Source: Candidatus Bathyarchaeum tardum
Lineage (GTDB): Archaea; Thermoproteota; Bathyarchaeia; Bathyarchaeales; Bathyarchaeaceae
Length of the DNA: 64,000 bases
NCBI GenBank assembly: GCA_029762755.1
Contig: JARVGH010000002.1
Location: 186,001-250,000 of the forward strand
Reading direction: 5' to 3'
Below, in pieces: positions 1-9,403 of this stretch. The first letter of the stretch is position 1. The number at the start of each line of letters is the position of its first letter. A program made the translations under genes and the position numbers. The notes under the pieces are model-generated. The model did no database searches. It saw nothing but the letters and a program-made list of their open reading frames with translations, and was not told the origin of the DNA.

Positions 1-332
1 TCACTAGAACTTGCTTGAATTTTGAAAGGATTCAAAATTCTCCCATATATCCAACGGTCTACCTTTTTAATCGGTCTACTGCAGTTCTGGTTAAATTTAA
101 AAAAATAAAAAAAGGCTTTTAGAAATCGACACCATAATCCAAAATACAATTTAGAAAAAAAAGGAAATTTTATCGATTCATTATAATGAAAAACTTCATG
201 ATTTATAGTTAGATGCCGCAGTTTCTTTCGCATACCCTTGTATATCAAGCGATCTCCGTGGTTACCCCCTGGTTCAACCACAACAAATCTTCGATCGCGA
301 TAACGCAGAAGGATCTGTTCTAGAGTTTCCAA
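1..332 (-). CDS. Polysaccharide pyruvyl transferase-like protein, N-terminal part only
   Basis: The reading frame is open to the left edge of the window, so only about the first 110 residues are present. It begins at a TTG preceded by a GGGG stretch about 7 nt upstream. Near residue 20 the translation reads VEPGGNHGDRLIYKG, which resembles the glycine-rich N-terminal signature of the polysaccharide pyruvyl transferase family. Members of that family add ketal-linked pyruvate or related groups to surface glycans. The gene lies 46 nt after a glycosyltransferase on the same strand, which fits a glycan role. No ATG exists in frame, so the start is inferred. The family call rests on one motif. Confidence 0.55.
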   Translation of the reverse strand, partial: METLEQILLRYRDRRFVVVEPGGNHGDRLIYKGMRKKLRHLTINHEVFHYNESIKFPFFSKLYFGLWCRFLKAFFYFFKFNQNCSRPIKKVDRWIYGRILNPFKIQASSS

Positions 333-378
333 TGAATTTACCCCAGTTATTTTTAGTAAAATTGATAAAAAGTTGAAA

Positions 379-1416
379 TTATTGATAGAATGAATCGTAA
401 CTAGGAATATATGAACCGCCAATTTTTCTGGAAATTATCCATTTGATTCCTATTAGGTTTCCGACCAAGATGGCTCTTAAAATTGATAGTTCATATTTTC
501 CGTTTTTTTTGATCTTTTTAAGGTGAACCAGAGAATTATACATTAATGAAACAACCCGGTGCATCACTGAAACTTTCTTCTCCATTGGAAGAAGATAATA
601 AAATAACAGTTCATTTTCTATTGTTGCCTGAAAAATATTGGAAATATCAAGAAATCGACTAAGTGTTTCACCGTGTTGAATGTGATATACAACAGCTTTT
701 GAGTTAAAAACCATACTATGGCCTTTCTTCCATAGATTCCATCCAACAACTTGTTCATTAGCTATTCCACGTTTAAGAAAAGATGTAGGTATTCGATAGT
801 TACTCAGAGCAGAAGTAAGAACGGATGTGTTTGCACCCATACACAACAGAGAGTCAGATTTCTCTTGGTAGAATAAATCGATGTTTTTTTTAGAATATCC
901 AGCTTTTGAAATATATGCTAAAAAATTTTCTTGACCTTCAAGAGGTTTATTCCAGAAGATGCGACCAATTTTTCGAAGAAATTTAGGCTCTTCATAAATG
1001 CTGACTATGTCAGAACAATTTTCATAAGGTTTCAGAACCCCATCTACAAGGGAAGTGGGAATGACATTTCCTGAAACTCCTGAAACATCATTGTGTTCAT
1101 AAGTTGAAATATGTTCTGCAATACAGTTTGGTTTAGGTACAGCATCATCATCTAAAAATAATATTAAATCACCAGTCGCAGCATCAATACCTTCATTGAC
1201 GGCGCGCATAAATCCGGGATGTTTCTGAAAATGAACCTGGATATCCAAGTATTTATTGAATTGTTCTACAACATTTATAGTTTCAACGTCTCCAGGTTTT
1301 AAAACAAGTAAAACTTCAAAATCATTAAAAGTTTGGGTTCGAAGACCATCAAGAGCATGTTGAAGTAAAGCTGCCCGACCAGTCGAAGGAATTACAACAG
1401 TTATTTTTTTTGGCAT
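379..1416 (-). CDS. Family 2 glycosyltransferase
   Basis: This 345-residue protein has the GT-A fold signature of inverting family 2 glycosyltransferases. A nucleotide-binding start reads VVIPSTGR at residues 7-14, and a metal/nucleotide-sugar acidic cluster LFLDDDAVP has its three aspartates at 89-91. A later ED-type region, a basic patch and a hydrophobic C-terminal third suggest membrane association. It probably transfers a sugar from a nucleotide or lipid donor to a surface glycan on the cytoplasmic face. It is the penultimate gene of a minus-strand glycan cluster and is followed closely by the pyruvyl transferase-like gene. Donor and acceptor cannot be told from sequence. Confidence 0.85.
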   Translation of the reverse strand: MPKKITVVIPSTGRAALLQHALDGLRTQTFNDFEVLLVLKPGDVETINVVEQFNKYLDIQVHFQKHPGFMRAVNEGIDAATGDLILFLDDDAVPKPNCIAEHISTYEHNDVSGVSGNVIPTSLVDGVLKPYENCSDIVSIYEEPKFLRKIGRIFWNKPLEGQENFLAYISKAGYSKKNIDLFYQEKSDSLLCMGANTSVLTSALSNYRIPTSFLKRGIANEQVVGWNLWKKGHSMVFNSKAVVYHIQHGETLSRFLDISNIFQATIENELLFYYLLPMEKKVSVMHRVVSLMYNSLVHLKKIKKNGKYELSILRAILVGNLIGIKWIISRKIGGSYIPSYDSFYQ

Positions 1417-1532
1417 AATAGATGTAGCTTCCTTGAGATATTGAACAATATTTTGTCATTATGAATTAAAATATTTATAAAATAAAATTAATACAATATA
1501 TGAAAAGGTTATCACAAAACAAAAAAAGAGAA

Positions 1533-3662
1533 TTAAGGCAGGGTTTTATAGACCGAACTACCGCCATTGCTGTAAATCAAATTCATATCTGTAAAATTGT
1601 AGTTCAATTGACTAGAATTCCACACGTCATAGTCATAAGGAAATAGATCATATACAACATTTAATGTTGATAAGTAAACGTAACTATTTCCTGCAAGGGT
1701 TGTTGTATTAGTCAATGGTACGTTATAACTACCATATAGCAATCCATGAATGGTTAAAATATTAGTTTGGGTTCTTTTGTCCGCATACAAGTACGTATCT
1801 GTAAAATTAGCGTTATTAGCTAACCATTGAGAACCATAAATGCTGTATTCGTCTGCATAACCATAATGACCATATAATCGAAGGGGGTCCATTCGATATC
1901 CGCTTAGAGGTATTGACCAACTGTCATTTCCTGTAACTTCATACACAAAGTTAGTTTGAAAAAGGAAATATGGAACTAATACAATCACCAATAATGCACA
2001 AACAGCAATTTGTTTTTCTTGTTTTAATATCTTCATGATATAAATTGCACCGATAACACATAAAGGTGCTAAAAAAAACAATAAAATATGATAAAACCGC
2101 GTCATGTTAAGAGTGTCTGCTAATCCGGGCACTATTATGAGCGCAGCCAAAAATGTTGTTCCAATTATACTGAAAACAAAGAATTCAGATTTGATTTTCT
2201 CAATTTTAGTAACTAACCCAAGGAACCCAACAACAATGAATGCCTGAACGATATATGCAACATTTCTACTAATAGTATTCCAAATGGATGGTGACTCAGT
2301 TAGCCCCAAACCAGTTAATACTCCAGTACCTCGAGATGCTAGATTAAAAAACCCTCCTAATTTGCTAGAGACAAAATCTGCTTTATTTAATAGAGTGATG
2401 AAACTGGCTGACCCTGAAGTGTAAATGTACCAAGTAAACATAATTATGAAAAATATTACTACAAGACTGACAGTAATGTTTGTGTTTGGACGTTTAATAA
2501 GAGCAAAAAAACATAGAGCTGCAGAAATAAAAAAGAAGAACAACACAGCCAACGAATAATGGGAAGCAACTAACCCAAAACTAAATATTATGAAACACAC
2601 CGTCTTGCTGATTGGTCGAATTTTCTTATTAAGAACAATAAACAACAATAAAGCAAAAAATAATTCAGCAATCATTTGACGAGCTAAACCAAGCATTTCG
2701 GTATAGAACGTCATTTGTGCCATGAACAGAAAGGTGGCTATGAATGCATATTTTTTATCAACATACTCTTGCCAAAGTTGATATAAAATAAGAGGAACCA
2801 GTGAAAAAATTAAGGGATATAAAACTTTGAACAACATAAAGGAGTCAATATTTAACAGGTTTGCATATACTGTTGGAAGAATTGTAACACTTAACATGTT
2901 ATTGTAAGTGTTTAACATTGTTGAGCCGATTGAAGTTGGAAGAACCGAAGCCCATTGTGAATTTGTTAACGTATTTTGAAAAAGAAGATATTCTGCTGGA
3001 ATGTCAGAACCAAAAGGAACAATATAACTAGAAATTAATGAAGAATGAAAAAGAATGGAAATGCTAATCAAAAACAGTGCAATAGGATATGAATTTGACG
3101 GCAAAAAGCGCTCAGAAAATACACTTAAAATAACTAAAGCAGAAATTAATAACATTAAGAAAAGAAGGATTGAATTATCTCCTTGAACATTTACTGCTGT
3201 TGTTCCAAGAATACTTATTATTGGAAGAGAAAAAAAGAGCAAATTAGGTATAATTGATTTCCCTTCAGAACTTTCTCCAATTTTGATAAACTCATCGTTT
3301 TTATATATTAAAATGCATCCGATCAAAACAGGTATGTTCAAAAAAACCATTAATGGCATCAATGAAAGTGGTTGTGAAATTCCAAATATTGAGAACATTT
3401 CATTAACAAATAAGCCGGCAATCATTAGATATGCAACGCTAAGGCCCGAAGATAACAATATTGTTTCTAACCGGTTGAAATGGTTTGCATTAAATAAATT
3501 AAGAAAAACAAAACCAGGAACAAATGTAAGATATACGAAACCCAACATTTGTCGTACAATAGGTATATCAAAAAATATGGCGATATTCAGAGCAAAGAAT
3601 AGTATTAGAACAGAAAAAAAGAATGTTTTAGATTTATATTTAGATCCAGTTTCAGAATTCAT
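1533..3662 (-). CDS. Large multi-pass membrane protein, DUF2206/DUF1616-like
   Basis: This 709-residue protein has roughly fifteen hydrophobic segments over its first 560 residues, followed by a soluble extracytoplasmic C-terminal domain rich in Asn, Tyr and Ser with several N-glycosylation sequons. The N-terminal portion, with a DIP..R loop and two early helices, resembles the archaeal DUF1616/DUF2206 membrane proteins found in glycan loci. The overall plan of many helices plus an outer soluble domain is like GT-C glycosyltransferases, and such a role is plausible but inferred. It starts with ATG and lies 116 nt before the GT2 gene on the same strand. No catalytic motif is certain. Confidence 0.65.
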   Translation of the reverse strand: MNSETGSKYKSKTFFFSVLILFFALNIAIFFDIPIVRQMLGFVYLTFVPGFVFLNLFNANHFNRLETILLSSGLSVAYLMIAGLFVNEMFSIFGISQPLSLMPLMVFLNIPVLIGCILIYKNDEFIKIGESSEGKSIIPNLLFFSLPIISILGTTAVNVQGDNSILLFLMLLISALVILSVFSERFLPSNSYPIALFLISISILFHSSLISSYIVPFGSDIPAEYLLFQNTLTNSQWASVLPTSIGSTMLNTYNNMLSVTILPTVYANLLNIDSFMLFKVLYPLIFSLVPLILYQLWQEYVDKKYAFIATFLFMAQMTFYTEMLGLARQMIAELFFALLLFIVLNKKIRPISKTVCFIIFSFGLVASHYSLAVLFFFFISAALCFFALIKRPNTNITVSLVVIFFIIMFTWYIYTSGSASFITLLNKADFVSSKLGGFFNLASRGTGVLTGLGLTESPSIWNTISRNVAYIVQAFIVVGFLGLVTKIEKIKSEFFVFSIIGTTFLAALIIVPGLADTLNMTRFYHILLFFLAPLCVIGAIYIMKILKQEKQIAVCALLVIVLVPYFLFQTNFVYEVTGNDSWSIPLSGYRMDPLRLYGHYGYADEYSIYGSQWLANNANFTDTYLYADKRTQTNILTIHGLLYGSYNVPLTNTTTLAGNSYVYLSTLNVVYDLFPYDYDVWNSSQLNYNFTDMNLIYSNGGSSVYKTLP

Positions 3663-3756
3663 GACGATTTCACTTTAATTAGTTCACTTAAGTTAAATAA
3701 AAATTCAAGAATAATTGGTTTGCTATTAACAAAAGGTCCATAAGAAGACCGTGTAA

Positions 3757-4743
3757 TTAATCTAAACCCATGCTATTTTGGTATGCCTGTGATATTGCTT
3801 GCAAATCTTTTAACCCATCTTTTCCAGAGGGATTAGGCTGAATATCGGCTAGCAGACTCTGAGCAAAATAATTTAGTTCATCAAAATGGGGTCTATGGAA
3901 ATCGGACATTCCAGTAGTCAGCATCTGTGTGGCAGCAATTAAACGGTTTGGAGATAGGTGTTTAGCAAATGCATGATTTACACTTCCATAACAATCCACA
4001 CCTAAATTAAAGGCTTGAGAGAACCAGCCAGCAGATATTACAGCAGTAGTTCCAGATTCAAATTTTGCAAAACATGTTGCCCCATCTTCAAAATCCAGAT
4101 TGTACCGATAACCCAAATGACATTTGACATTTGTAATTTCACCAAAATACCATCGTAATAGGTTAATGAGGTGACTGCCGACATCAATAAGCGCACCACC
4201 TCCGGTTAATTCCTTATTAAACCACCATTCTGGAACACGCAATGGAGTATGAGAATCTGCTCTATGAAAAAAAGGACCAGAACTTATGAATGTCGCATAC
4301 GCGAGTTCAACATCCCCGAGGACCCCATCATCAATTTTATCTTTTAAGTCTCGAAAAACTTTATTGAATCGTAATTGATAACCCATCATTAATTTAACCG
4401 AATTTTTTTGAACATAAGAAAGAATCTTTTCCCCTTCATCAACACTTCGCGCAATAGGTTTTTCTAGAAAAACATGTTTACTGGCTTCGGCTACATCTCT
4501 TGCACACGGTAAATGTAAATGGGTAGGTAAAGCAACTATAACTGCATCTATTTCAGGTTCTTTTAAAAGTTGTTCATAATTAGAAAATATTTTTTTGACG
4601 CCAAAACTTTTGGCCTCTTTCTGAGCTTTTTTGGAAAAATCTGCAACACCAACGAGATTGATATTTGGAAGTTTCAAAGAATGCCTCATGTGGAGTTTAC
4701 CTATGTAACCTAGCCCAATAATTCCTATTCCAATTTTCTTCAT
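3757..4743 (-). CDS. Gfo/Idh/MocA-family NAD(P)-dependent oxidoreductase
   Basis: The protein has 328 residues, the usual family length. The Rossmann motif GLGYIG is at residues 10-15, the family EKP motif with its catalytic lysine at 94-96, and the second-domain motif DVGSH at 187-191. These enzymes oxidise or reduce hydroxyl groups of sugars or inositols using NAD(P). Here it probably makes a modified sugar for the glycan locus. A GGGTGATT ribosome-binding site precedes the ATG. It starts 19 nt after the DUF362 gene on the same strand, so the two are likely co-transcribed. The Gfo gene near 12.5-13.5 kb is similar to this one and also sits beside a DUF362 gene. Confidence 0.88.
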   Translation of the reverse strand: MKKIGIGIIGLGYIGKLHMRHSLKLPNINLVGVADFSKKAQKEAKSFGVKKIFSNYEQLLKEPEIDAVIVALPTHLHLPCARDVAEASKHVFLEKPIARSVDEGEKILSYVQKNSVKLMMGYQLRFNKVFRDLKDKIDDGVLGDVELAYATFISSGPFFHRADSHTPLRVPEWWFNKELTGGGALIDVGSHLINLLRWYFGEITNVKCHLGYRYNLDFEDGATCFAKFESGTTAVISAGWFSQAFNLGVDCYGSVNHAFAKHLSPNRLIAATQMLTTGMSDFHRPHFDELNYFAQSLLADIQPNPSGKDGLKDLQAISQAYQNSMGLD

Positions 4744-4762
4744 TTGCCATAATCACCCAATA

Positions 4763-5671
4763 TTAGGACAGCCCAAGTTTTTTATTAAGACCTAACATCA
4801 CAATTAATTCGTAAGCTTGTTTCATGACTTTAGACCTTGGAGTTTTACTAGGATATAAAGCCTTAAAATAATCAATAGAAACCCCTTTTTGAATGTAATC
4901 AGTTGTACCTAGACCTTCTTTAGCAGCTAATTGGAGAAATTTTAGTCGTTTTGGATTAACTCCAGCAATTTCTGCAGCAGCTACATCAACAGCTACAGGA
5001 TCTTTACTTGTCATCACCAAACCTATTCTTCGTGGTTTAATTCCAGACGCAATATTTTCTCCTATTACACAAAGGTCAAATTTCATTGCCTTGTTGATAG
5101 CAACTATAACTTCTCCAATTCGTGGATGATATTGAAATTTTCGAGGATATGGATTGCATCCAAAAATATTTTTTAGCGCACATGTCATCTGAATCGAGGG
5201 AAGACTATACTTAATTTTTGAAGTATTAATCTTTAAATCAGCATCCCGAATTATTTGAGGAATTTGAAGTTTAATTTTATAGCCTCCCGCAGAAGTTTCA
5301 ACAGTTTGAGTAACATCTTCAGAAAGATTGACTAGTTTGACATCATATTCTTGTGAAAGCTTTGTATACCCTAACATTTGAAAGGCATATTTACATTTCA
5401 TAGCTGATGCATCAGACTCGACCAAAGATATTTTTACTTTCGAAGAAATATTTTCACGAATAACTTCAACTAAAGCAGCAGCAAAACGTGGATCAGTAGT
5501 TGCGCCTGTCGAATGGTCCCAATAATAACATAAATTGGGTTTAATTACTACATTTCTTGCGCCACTAGGAAAAGAAAACTCGATAAGATTTAACGAATCA
5601 TTTATTGCCTTTTTAAATGAATGAATGGTATCTTTTTTGATTTTAACAAAACTGACTAAACTCATCAACAT
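4763..5671 (-). CDS. DUF362 domain protein
   Basis: The 302-residue protein carries the DUF362 signature: a KPNLCYY stretch near residue 45, a TTDPR motif about 15 residues later, and a central CALKNIFG segment. The family is often linked to iron-sulfur or redox functions, but no CxxCxxC ferredoxin cluster is present here and its biochemical role is unknown. The start may be the first ATG or the one two codons later; both follow an AAGGAAGT ribosome-binding site. It heads a two-gene unit with the Gfo/Idh/MocA oxidoreductase downstream. A paralog at 11.5-12.5 kb has the same partner in the opposite gene order. Confidence 0.8.
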   Translation of the reverse strand: MLMSLVSFVKIKKDTIHSFKKAINDSLNLIEFSFPSGARNVVIKPNLCYYWDHSTGATTDPRFAAALVEVIRENISSKVKISLVESDASAMKCKYAFQMLGYTKLSQEYDVKLVNLSEDVTQTVETSAGGYKIKLQIPQIIRDADLKINTSKIKYSLPSIQMTCALKNIFGCNPYPRKFQYHPRIGEVIVAINKAMKFDLCVIGENIASGIKPRRIGLVMTSKDPVAVDVAAAEIAGVNPKRLKFLQLAAKEGLGTTDYIQKGVSIDYFKALYPSKTPRSKVMKQAYELIVMLGLNKKLGLS

Positions 5672-5991
5672 ACTTCCTTGTTAAGTTACTAAGTAATCAT
5701 CAATTCATTTTTTAAACTAATTCAACAAATTAAAAGTTCAATAGACATTTTTCGCAAAGAAAGAGAAATCAAATATAAAACAGTTATGGAATATCATTCA
5801 AGGTCAACTGAATAAAGAGCATAGTCTCGATACAGTTCATGTTAATTGCCAAGTTTGTTACTAGTTAATATTGTTTAATAATATATAATATTTATAACAA
5901 AGCAAAACACTTTACTACTAGAGCAAGAATTGCATTCGATAAGAATTTAGGTTCGCTAAATAACTAAAAGTAGATATGGAGTTACCAAAAG
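5672..5991. other. Divergent intergenic region with AT-rich promoter-like patch
   Basis: This 320-bp stretch separates the minus-strand DUF362 gene from the plus-strand beta-helix gene and should hold both promoters. A very AT-rich block near 5869-5897 contains overlapping TAATAT/ATATTA elements that could act as a TATA box. No open frame with coding character was seen. Nothing else could be assigned. Confidence 0.4.
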
Positions 5992-7305
5992 TTGCAAAAT
6001 AAACATTTTTTTGCAGTATCAGTTATGATTATAGTCACTATTGTTGCATCCATATTTGTTTATCCAATTGTTTATTCAATTTCTAACGGGATTATTATTA
6101 AAAGCAGTGGTCAAATTATTTCTTCAAACATAACAGCGGAATCGGGTTCAGCTGAAGATATTCAAGCAGCGGTAGATTACATTTCAGACAATTGGGGAGG
6201 GGGAAACGTTTCGATTCCGTCTGGAACATTTAATTTTGTTGAAATTGGAGAAACGTGGCAAACTGTTGTAGTCCCTTGTGGTATAAATATTATTGGTGCT
6301 GAAACACAAAAAGATAACAACGGACAGGTAATCGAGTGGAGAACCGTATTAAACATGCCTTTTGAAGCTCCTGAAGGTTCAGTTTGGTTCAAATTTGAGA
6401 TTGATGAAACAGTTCAAGAAAACACATTTAGATTTTCAGAAATTAAACTTGTTGGATATAGATTCCATAACATTAATTCAAGAAATATGTACATAGGCAT
6501 TTTGGTAAATTCAAAATATAGCGATTATCCAACTGCGGGGCTAAAAGATTTTAGAGTTGACCACTGCAATTTTCAGGACATGGCTGGAAGCGCAATTCGA
6601 ATCTCCTTTAATGACCAACATAGTAGACGAACAATTTCAGGTGTAATAGATCATAATCGTTTTGTTAACAGTTACGGTGACATAGGTTTTATGAATTTTG
6701 AGGCAAGAACATTAGATTATGCTATTGGATTAAGGCGTTGGGCTTGTGATGTTTGGGAAGAAACAAGTCAAGTGTGGGGGCAATACACAGATTACACGGT
6801 TGTGATTGAAGATAACTACTTCAGTAGATGGCGACATGCTACATGTACAAATGATGGAATTCATCAAATTGTAAGATACAACACTTTTGAATATTCTTAT
6901 GGTCATGGAACAGTTGACGGTCACGGCTCATACAGAGAAGTAGGAGGAAATCGGTGGTATGCTGTTGGAACTCGTTGCATGGAAGTTTACGAAAACACTT
7001 TCCTAAATTATGATTCTACTTGGAACACTCCATGGGTTGTTAACATTCGGGGTGGTTCAGCTTTCGTTTATAACAACTATCTAGATGGTAGCTATCCATA
7101 TCTATTGGACTTAAACAATGATTGGGGCAACTATGATGAACTAAGTTATTGCGCCATAAGTGATACATACATCTGGAACAATCAACTAAATGGCGCCTCA
7201 ATAATTCATTACAACGCAAACTCTGTACTAAACAAAGATTATTTCTTAAATGCACCAACAGGGTACACTCCTTATACATACCCACATCCTTTGACAGTAA
7301 ATTAA
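5992..7305 (+). CDS. Secreted right-handed parallel beta-helix protein
   Basis: This 437-residue protein begins with a TTG, because the nearby upstream ATG runs into a stop after eight codons; GGAG lies about 10 nt before the TTG. The first 35 residues are a signal peptide or membrane anchor. The body has the short beta-strand and Asn/Gly pattern of pectate-lyase-type beta helices, starting with AEDIQAAVDYI near residue 47, which is typical of the first turn. Later turns contain YNTFEY and YENTFLNY, typical of repeated coils. Such proteins bind or cleave polysaccharides outside the cell. It is the only plus-strand gene in the glycan locus. The substrate is unknown, and it may be a lyase or only a binding protein. 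Confidence 0.75.
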   Translation: MQNKHFFAVSVMIIVTIVASIFVYPIVYSISNGIIIKSSGQIISSNITAESGSAEDIQAAVDYISDNWGGGNVSIPSGTFNFVEIGETWQTVVVPCGINIIGAETQKDNNGQVIEWRTVLNMPFEAPEGSVWFKFEIDETVQENTFRFSEIKLVGYRFHNINSRNMYIGILVNSKYSDYPTAGLKDFRVDHCNFQDMAGSAIRISFNDQHSRRTISGVIDHNRFVNSYGDIGFMNFEARTLDYAIGLRRWACDVWEETSQVWGQYTDYTVVIEDNYFSRWRHATCTNDGIHQIVRYNTFEYSYGHGTVDGHGSYREVGGNRWYAVGTRCMEVYENTFLNYDSTWNTPWVVNIRGGSAFVYNNYLDGSYPYLLDLNNDWGNYDELSYCAISDTYIWNNQLNGASIIHYNANSVLNKDYFLNAPTGYTPYTYPHPLTVN

Positions 7306-7308
7306 AAA

Positions 7309-8364
7309 TTAGTTAATTACTGACACAGGTCTTTTTTCGTTTAAGGATTTTTCAATACATTCAAGCAAGTTGATTGTGTTTTTTCCATCTTGAGGCGTTA
7401 TCGGAGGTGGAAGGTCATTTTTAATACTTTCCATATATTTTCCAACGAGTTGTAAATGAGGAATCATTTTTCTTTTTTGGAAATAGTTTAACCCAAAATT
7501 GCTCCATTTTTTTAATATGCGTTTTTCATCTGCAAAAAAGCCTCGAAATACGTTGGAACTTTTTAAGGGAGGTTCAACGGTATTCTCAAAGAAGTAATCG
7601 AAATCGCGATATATTTGTGCACGTTTTCCTTTAGTTCCTCGAATCTCATAGATTATTTCAGTTTCATCAGAAACCCAAGAAAGTTCGATAACACCAAAAG
7701 TATCACTAGGGGTTCGTAAAAGTACTGCAAAATGGTCATACACAGGATGTTTGGATTTAGTTCCAATTGCATATACTTCACTTATGTTAGGTAAGAAATG
7801 TAATTGAAGATAAGCAAGGTGACAGCAAACTTCCCAGATAATTCCTTTTTGGTTAGGCATAATCATCCAATCAGCAGCCAATTCGTGAGATTTTAGAGAT
7901 TCAAAACTTTCCTTTTGTGTTGTTGCAAAAGATAAAAGTTCGAAATCACCATTATCCACAAAATTTTTGGCTTTCTGTATTGAAGGAAGAAAAATTTGAT
8001 TGTGAGAAATGCACAACTTGCTTCCATACTTTTTTGTTTCCTTAATCATTTCGTCACATTCTGAGACACTTAACGCCATTGGTTTTTCAACAAGAATTGC
8101 TGGAACATTTTTGGCTACATCACAGGCAATTTTTGCATGAGTTGAAACAGGAGTACATATATCCACCATGTCCAGATTTTTGCTTTCGACAAGTTCGACA
8201 TAACTTTTGAAAGTTTCAGAAACATTGTGTTTTTTGGCAAGAAAGTTAGCACGTTCTAGATCTAAGTCACATAACCCAACTACATTTACATTTTTCATGC
8301 TATCATAGACTTGCATATGGAGCTTGGCGATTCCGCCACAACCAATTAAACCAACATTTACCAT
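7309..8364 (-). CDS. Gfo/Idh/MocA-family oxidoreductase, divergent
   Basis: I chose the ATG at 8364, giving 351 residues, because AGAGGA lies 6-9 nt before it and the Rossmann motif GLIGCGGIA then starts at residue 5; the upstream ATG nine codons earlier lacks such a site. The EKP motif is at residues 93-95. The second-domain motif is altered: the usual D-x-G-x-H is replaced by a WEVCCH-type sequence, so the catalytic aspartate appears to be lost. The protein may use another mechanism or be specialised. Its stop codon lies just beyond the end of the convergent beta-helix gene. A sugar oxidoreductase role in the glycan locus is inferred. Confidence 0.82.
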   Translation of the reverse strand: MVNVGLIGCGGIAKLHMQVYDSMKNVNVVGLCDLDLERANFLAKKHNVSETFKSYVELVESKNLDMVDICTPVSTHAKIACDVAKNVPAILVEKPMALSVSECDEMIKETKKYGSKLCISHNQIFLPSIQKAKNFVDNGDFELLSFATTQKESFESLKSHELAADWMIMPNQKGIIWEVCCHLAYLQLHFLPNISEVYAIGTKSKHPVYDHFAVLLRTPSDTFGVIELSWVSDETEIIYEIRGTKGKRAQIYRDFDYFFENTVEPPLKSSNVFRGFFADEKRILKKWSNFGLNYFQKRKMIPHLQLVGKYMESIKNDLPPPITPQDGKNTINLLECIEKSLNEKRPVSVIN

Positions 8365-8417
8365 TTTTATTCCTCTAAAATATTTTTCCAATTAATTTTT
8401 GGATCGTAAAAAAGTTA

Positions 8418-9293
8418 TTAAATCAAAAAGCCAATTATCCAAGCAATTCTCTTGAAAAGATAATGTAAGGGCAATAAAACTACTGATTTTCTATATAGCA
8501 ATTTATAAGCTTTAGGCACCCGAAGCAATTCTAAAAAAATAGCAACAGGGGGAATTAGTTTGTAGAGATTAATGACATTATTATTTTTTTTAAAAAGGTA
8601 ACGGTTTCCTTGACCATGCCAAAAATATTCATGCCATAAAGAATTCCAAGTCTGCCTTCGGGTTTCATAAAACTTAGCATTTGTGGTATAGAGGAGCCAC
8701 CCTGATTGCCTGACTCGGTTTTCGGCATCCATATCTTCGCCAACGCCTTTAATTGATAAATCAAAGCCACCAACTTGTTTTATTGCTTTAACTCTATAGA
8801 TACAACCTGAAGTTCCGAGACATTTTGAATTGCTTTCTCCCTCATTCAGGGTATTTAACAAAAATTCTGCATTTTCCAACATTGCAACCAAGGTTTCAGA
8901 GTCAGAACCTTTGTTCAGAGAATACTTACCTTTTCCTATTCCAACTTCGGGATTGTTATCCATAAACTCTACTTGAGTACTGACAAAATCTTTGGACAGT
9001 ATCATGTCACCATCAACCCAAACTATATAGTCAGCATGTGAATTATCAACAACAATCTGTCTTGCATGACCTAGGCCCTCATTTTCACAAAAAATTCTAT
9101 AACTAAAACAAACGTTTTTGAGGATTTTATTAATTATTTGTAGTGTTTTGTCTTTACTATAACCATCTACAACAATCAATTCCATAAAATCATGATTATA
9201 ATCCTGAGCAACAATACTGTCTATCGCATTTTTAACATGTTCTTCACAATTTTTTACACAAACTCCAATAGTTACTTTCAAGTTTGTGGGCAT
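8418..9293 (-). CDS. Family 2 glycosyltransferase (tandem copy A)
   Basis: A 291-residue GT-A glycosyltransferase. The N-terminus reads VTIGVCVKN, the metal-binding VWVDGDM has its DGD at residues 94-96, and a GVGEDMDAE acceptor-site region lies near residue 183. The C-terminus is hydrophobic and basic and may associate with the membrane. It is clearly a paralog of the next gene upstream (copy B): both share the DGD context, the SLGTSGCIYRV-type stretch and a similar C-terminal PP-A-FL region. The two probably arose by tandem duplication and add sugars successively or to related acceptors. It starts with ATG 110 nt after copy B. Confidence 0.87.
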   Translation of the reverse strand: MPTNLKVTIGVCVKNCEEHVKNAIDSIVAQDYNHDFMELIVVDGYSKDKTLQIINKILKNVCFSYRIFCENEGLGHARQIVVDNSHADYIVWVDGDMILSKDFVSTQVEFMDNNPEVGIGKGKYSLNKGSDSETLVAMLENAEFLLNTLNEGESNSKCLGTSGCIYRVKAIKQVGGFDLSIKGVGEDMDAENRVRQSGWLLYTTNAKFYETRRQTWNSLWHEYFWHGQGNRYLFKKNNNVINLYKLIPPVAIFLELLRVPKAYKLLYRKSVVLLPLHYLFKRIAWIIGFLI

Positions 9294-9403
9294 CCTTAAA
9301 AAAATGTGTTAATTTTTTTACAAACAAAAAAGATAATATGAAAAACCAGGATTTTACTTGGAAAAAAGTTTAAGACTAATTAAAAATAAAGCACAAAAAT
9401 TAT

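Noticed and set aside
3283-3678. 131-codon plus-strand frame opposite the large membrane protein
   Set aside because: It is the complement of a clearly coding, highly hydrophobic gene and shows no independent signals.
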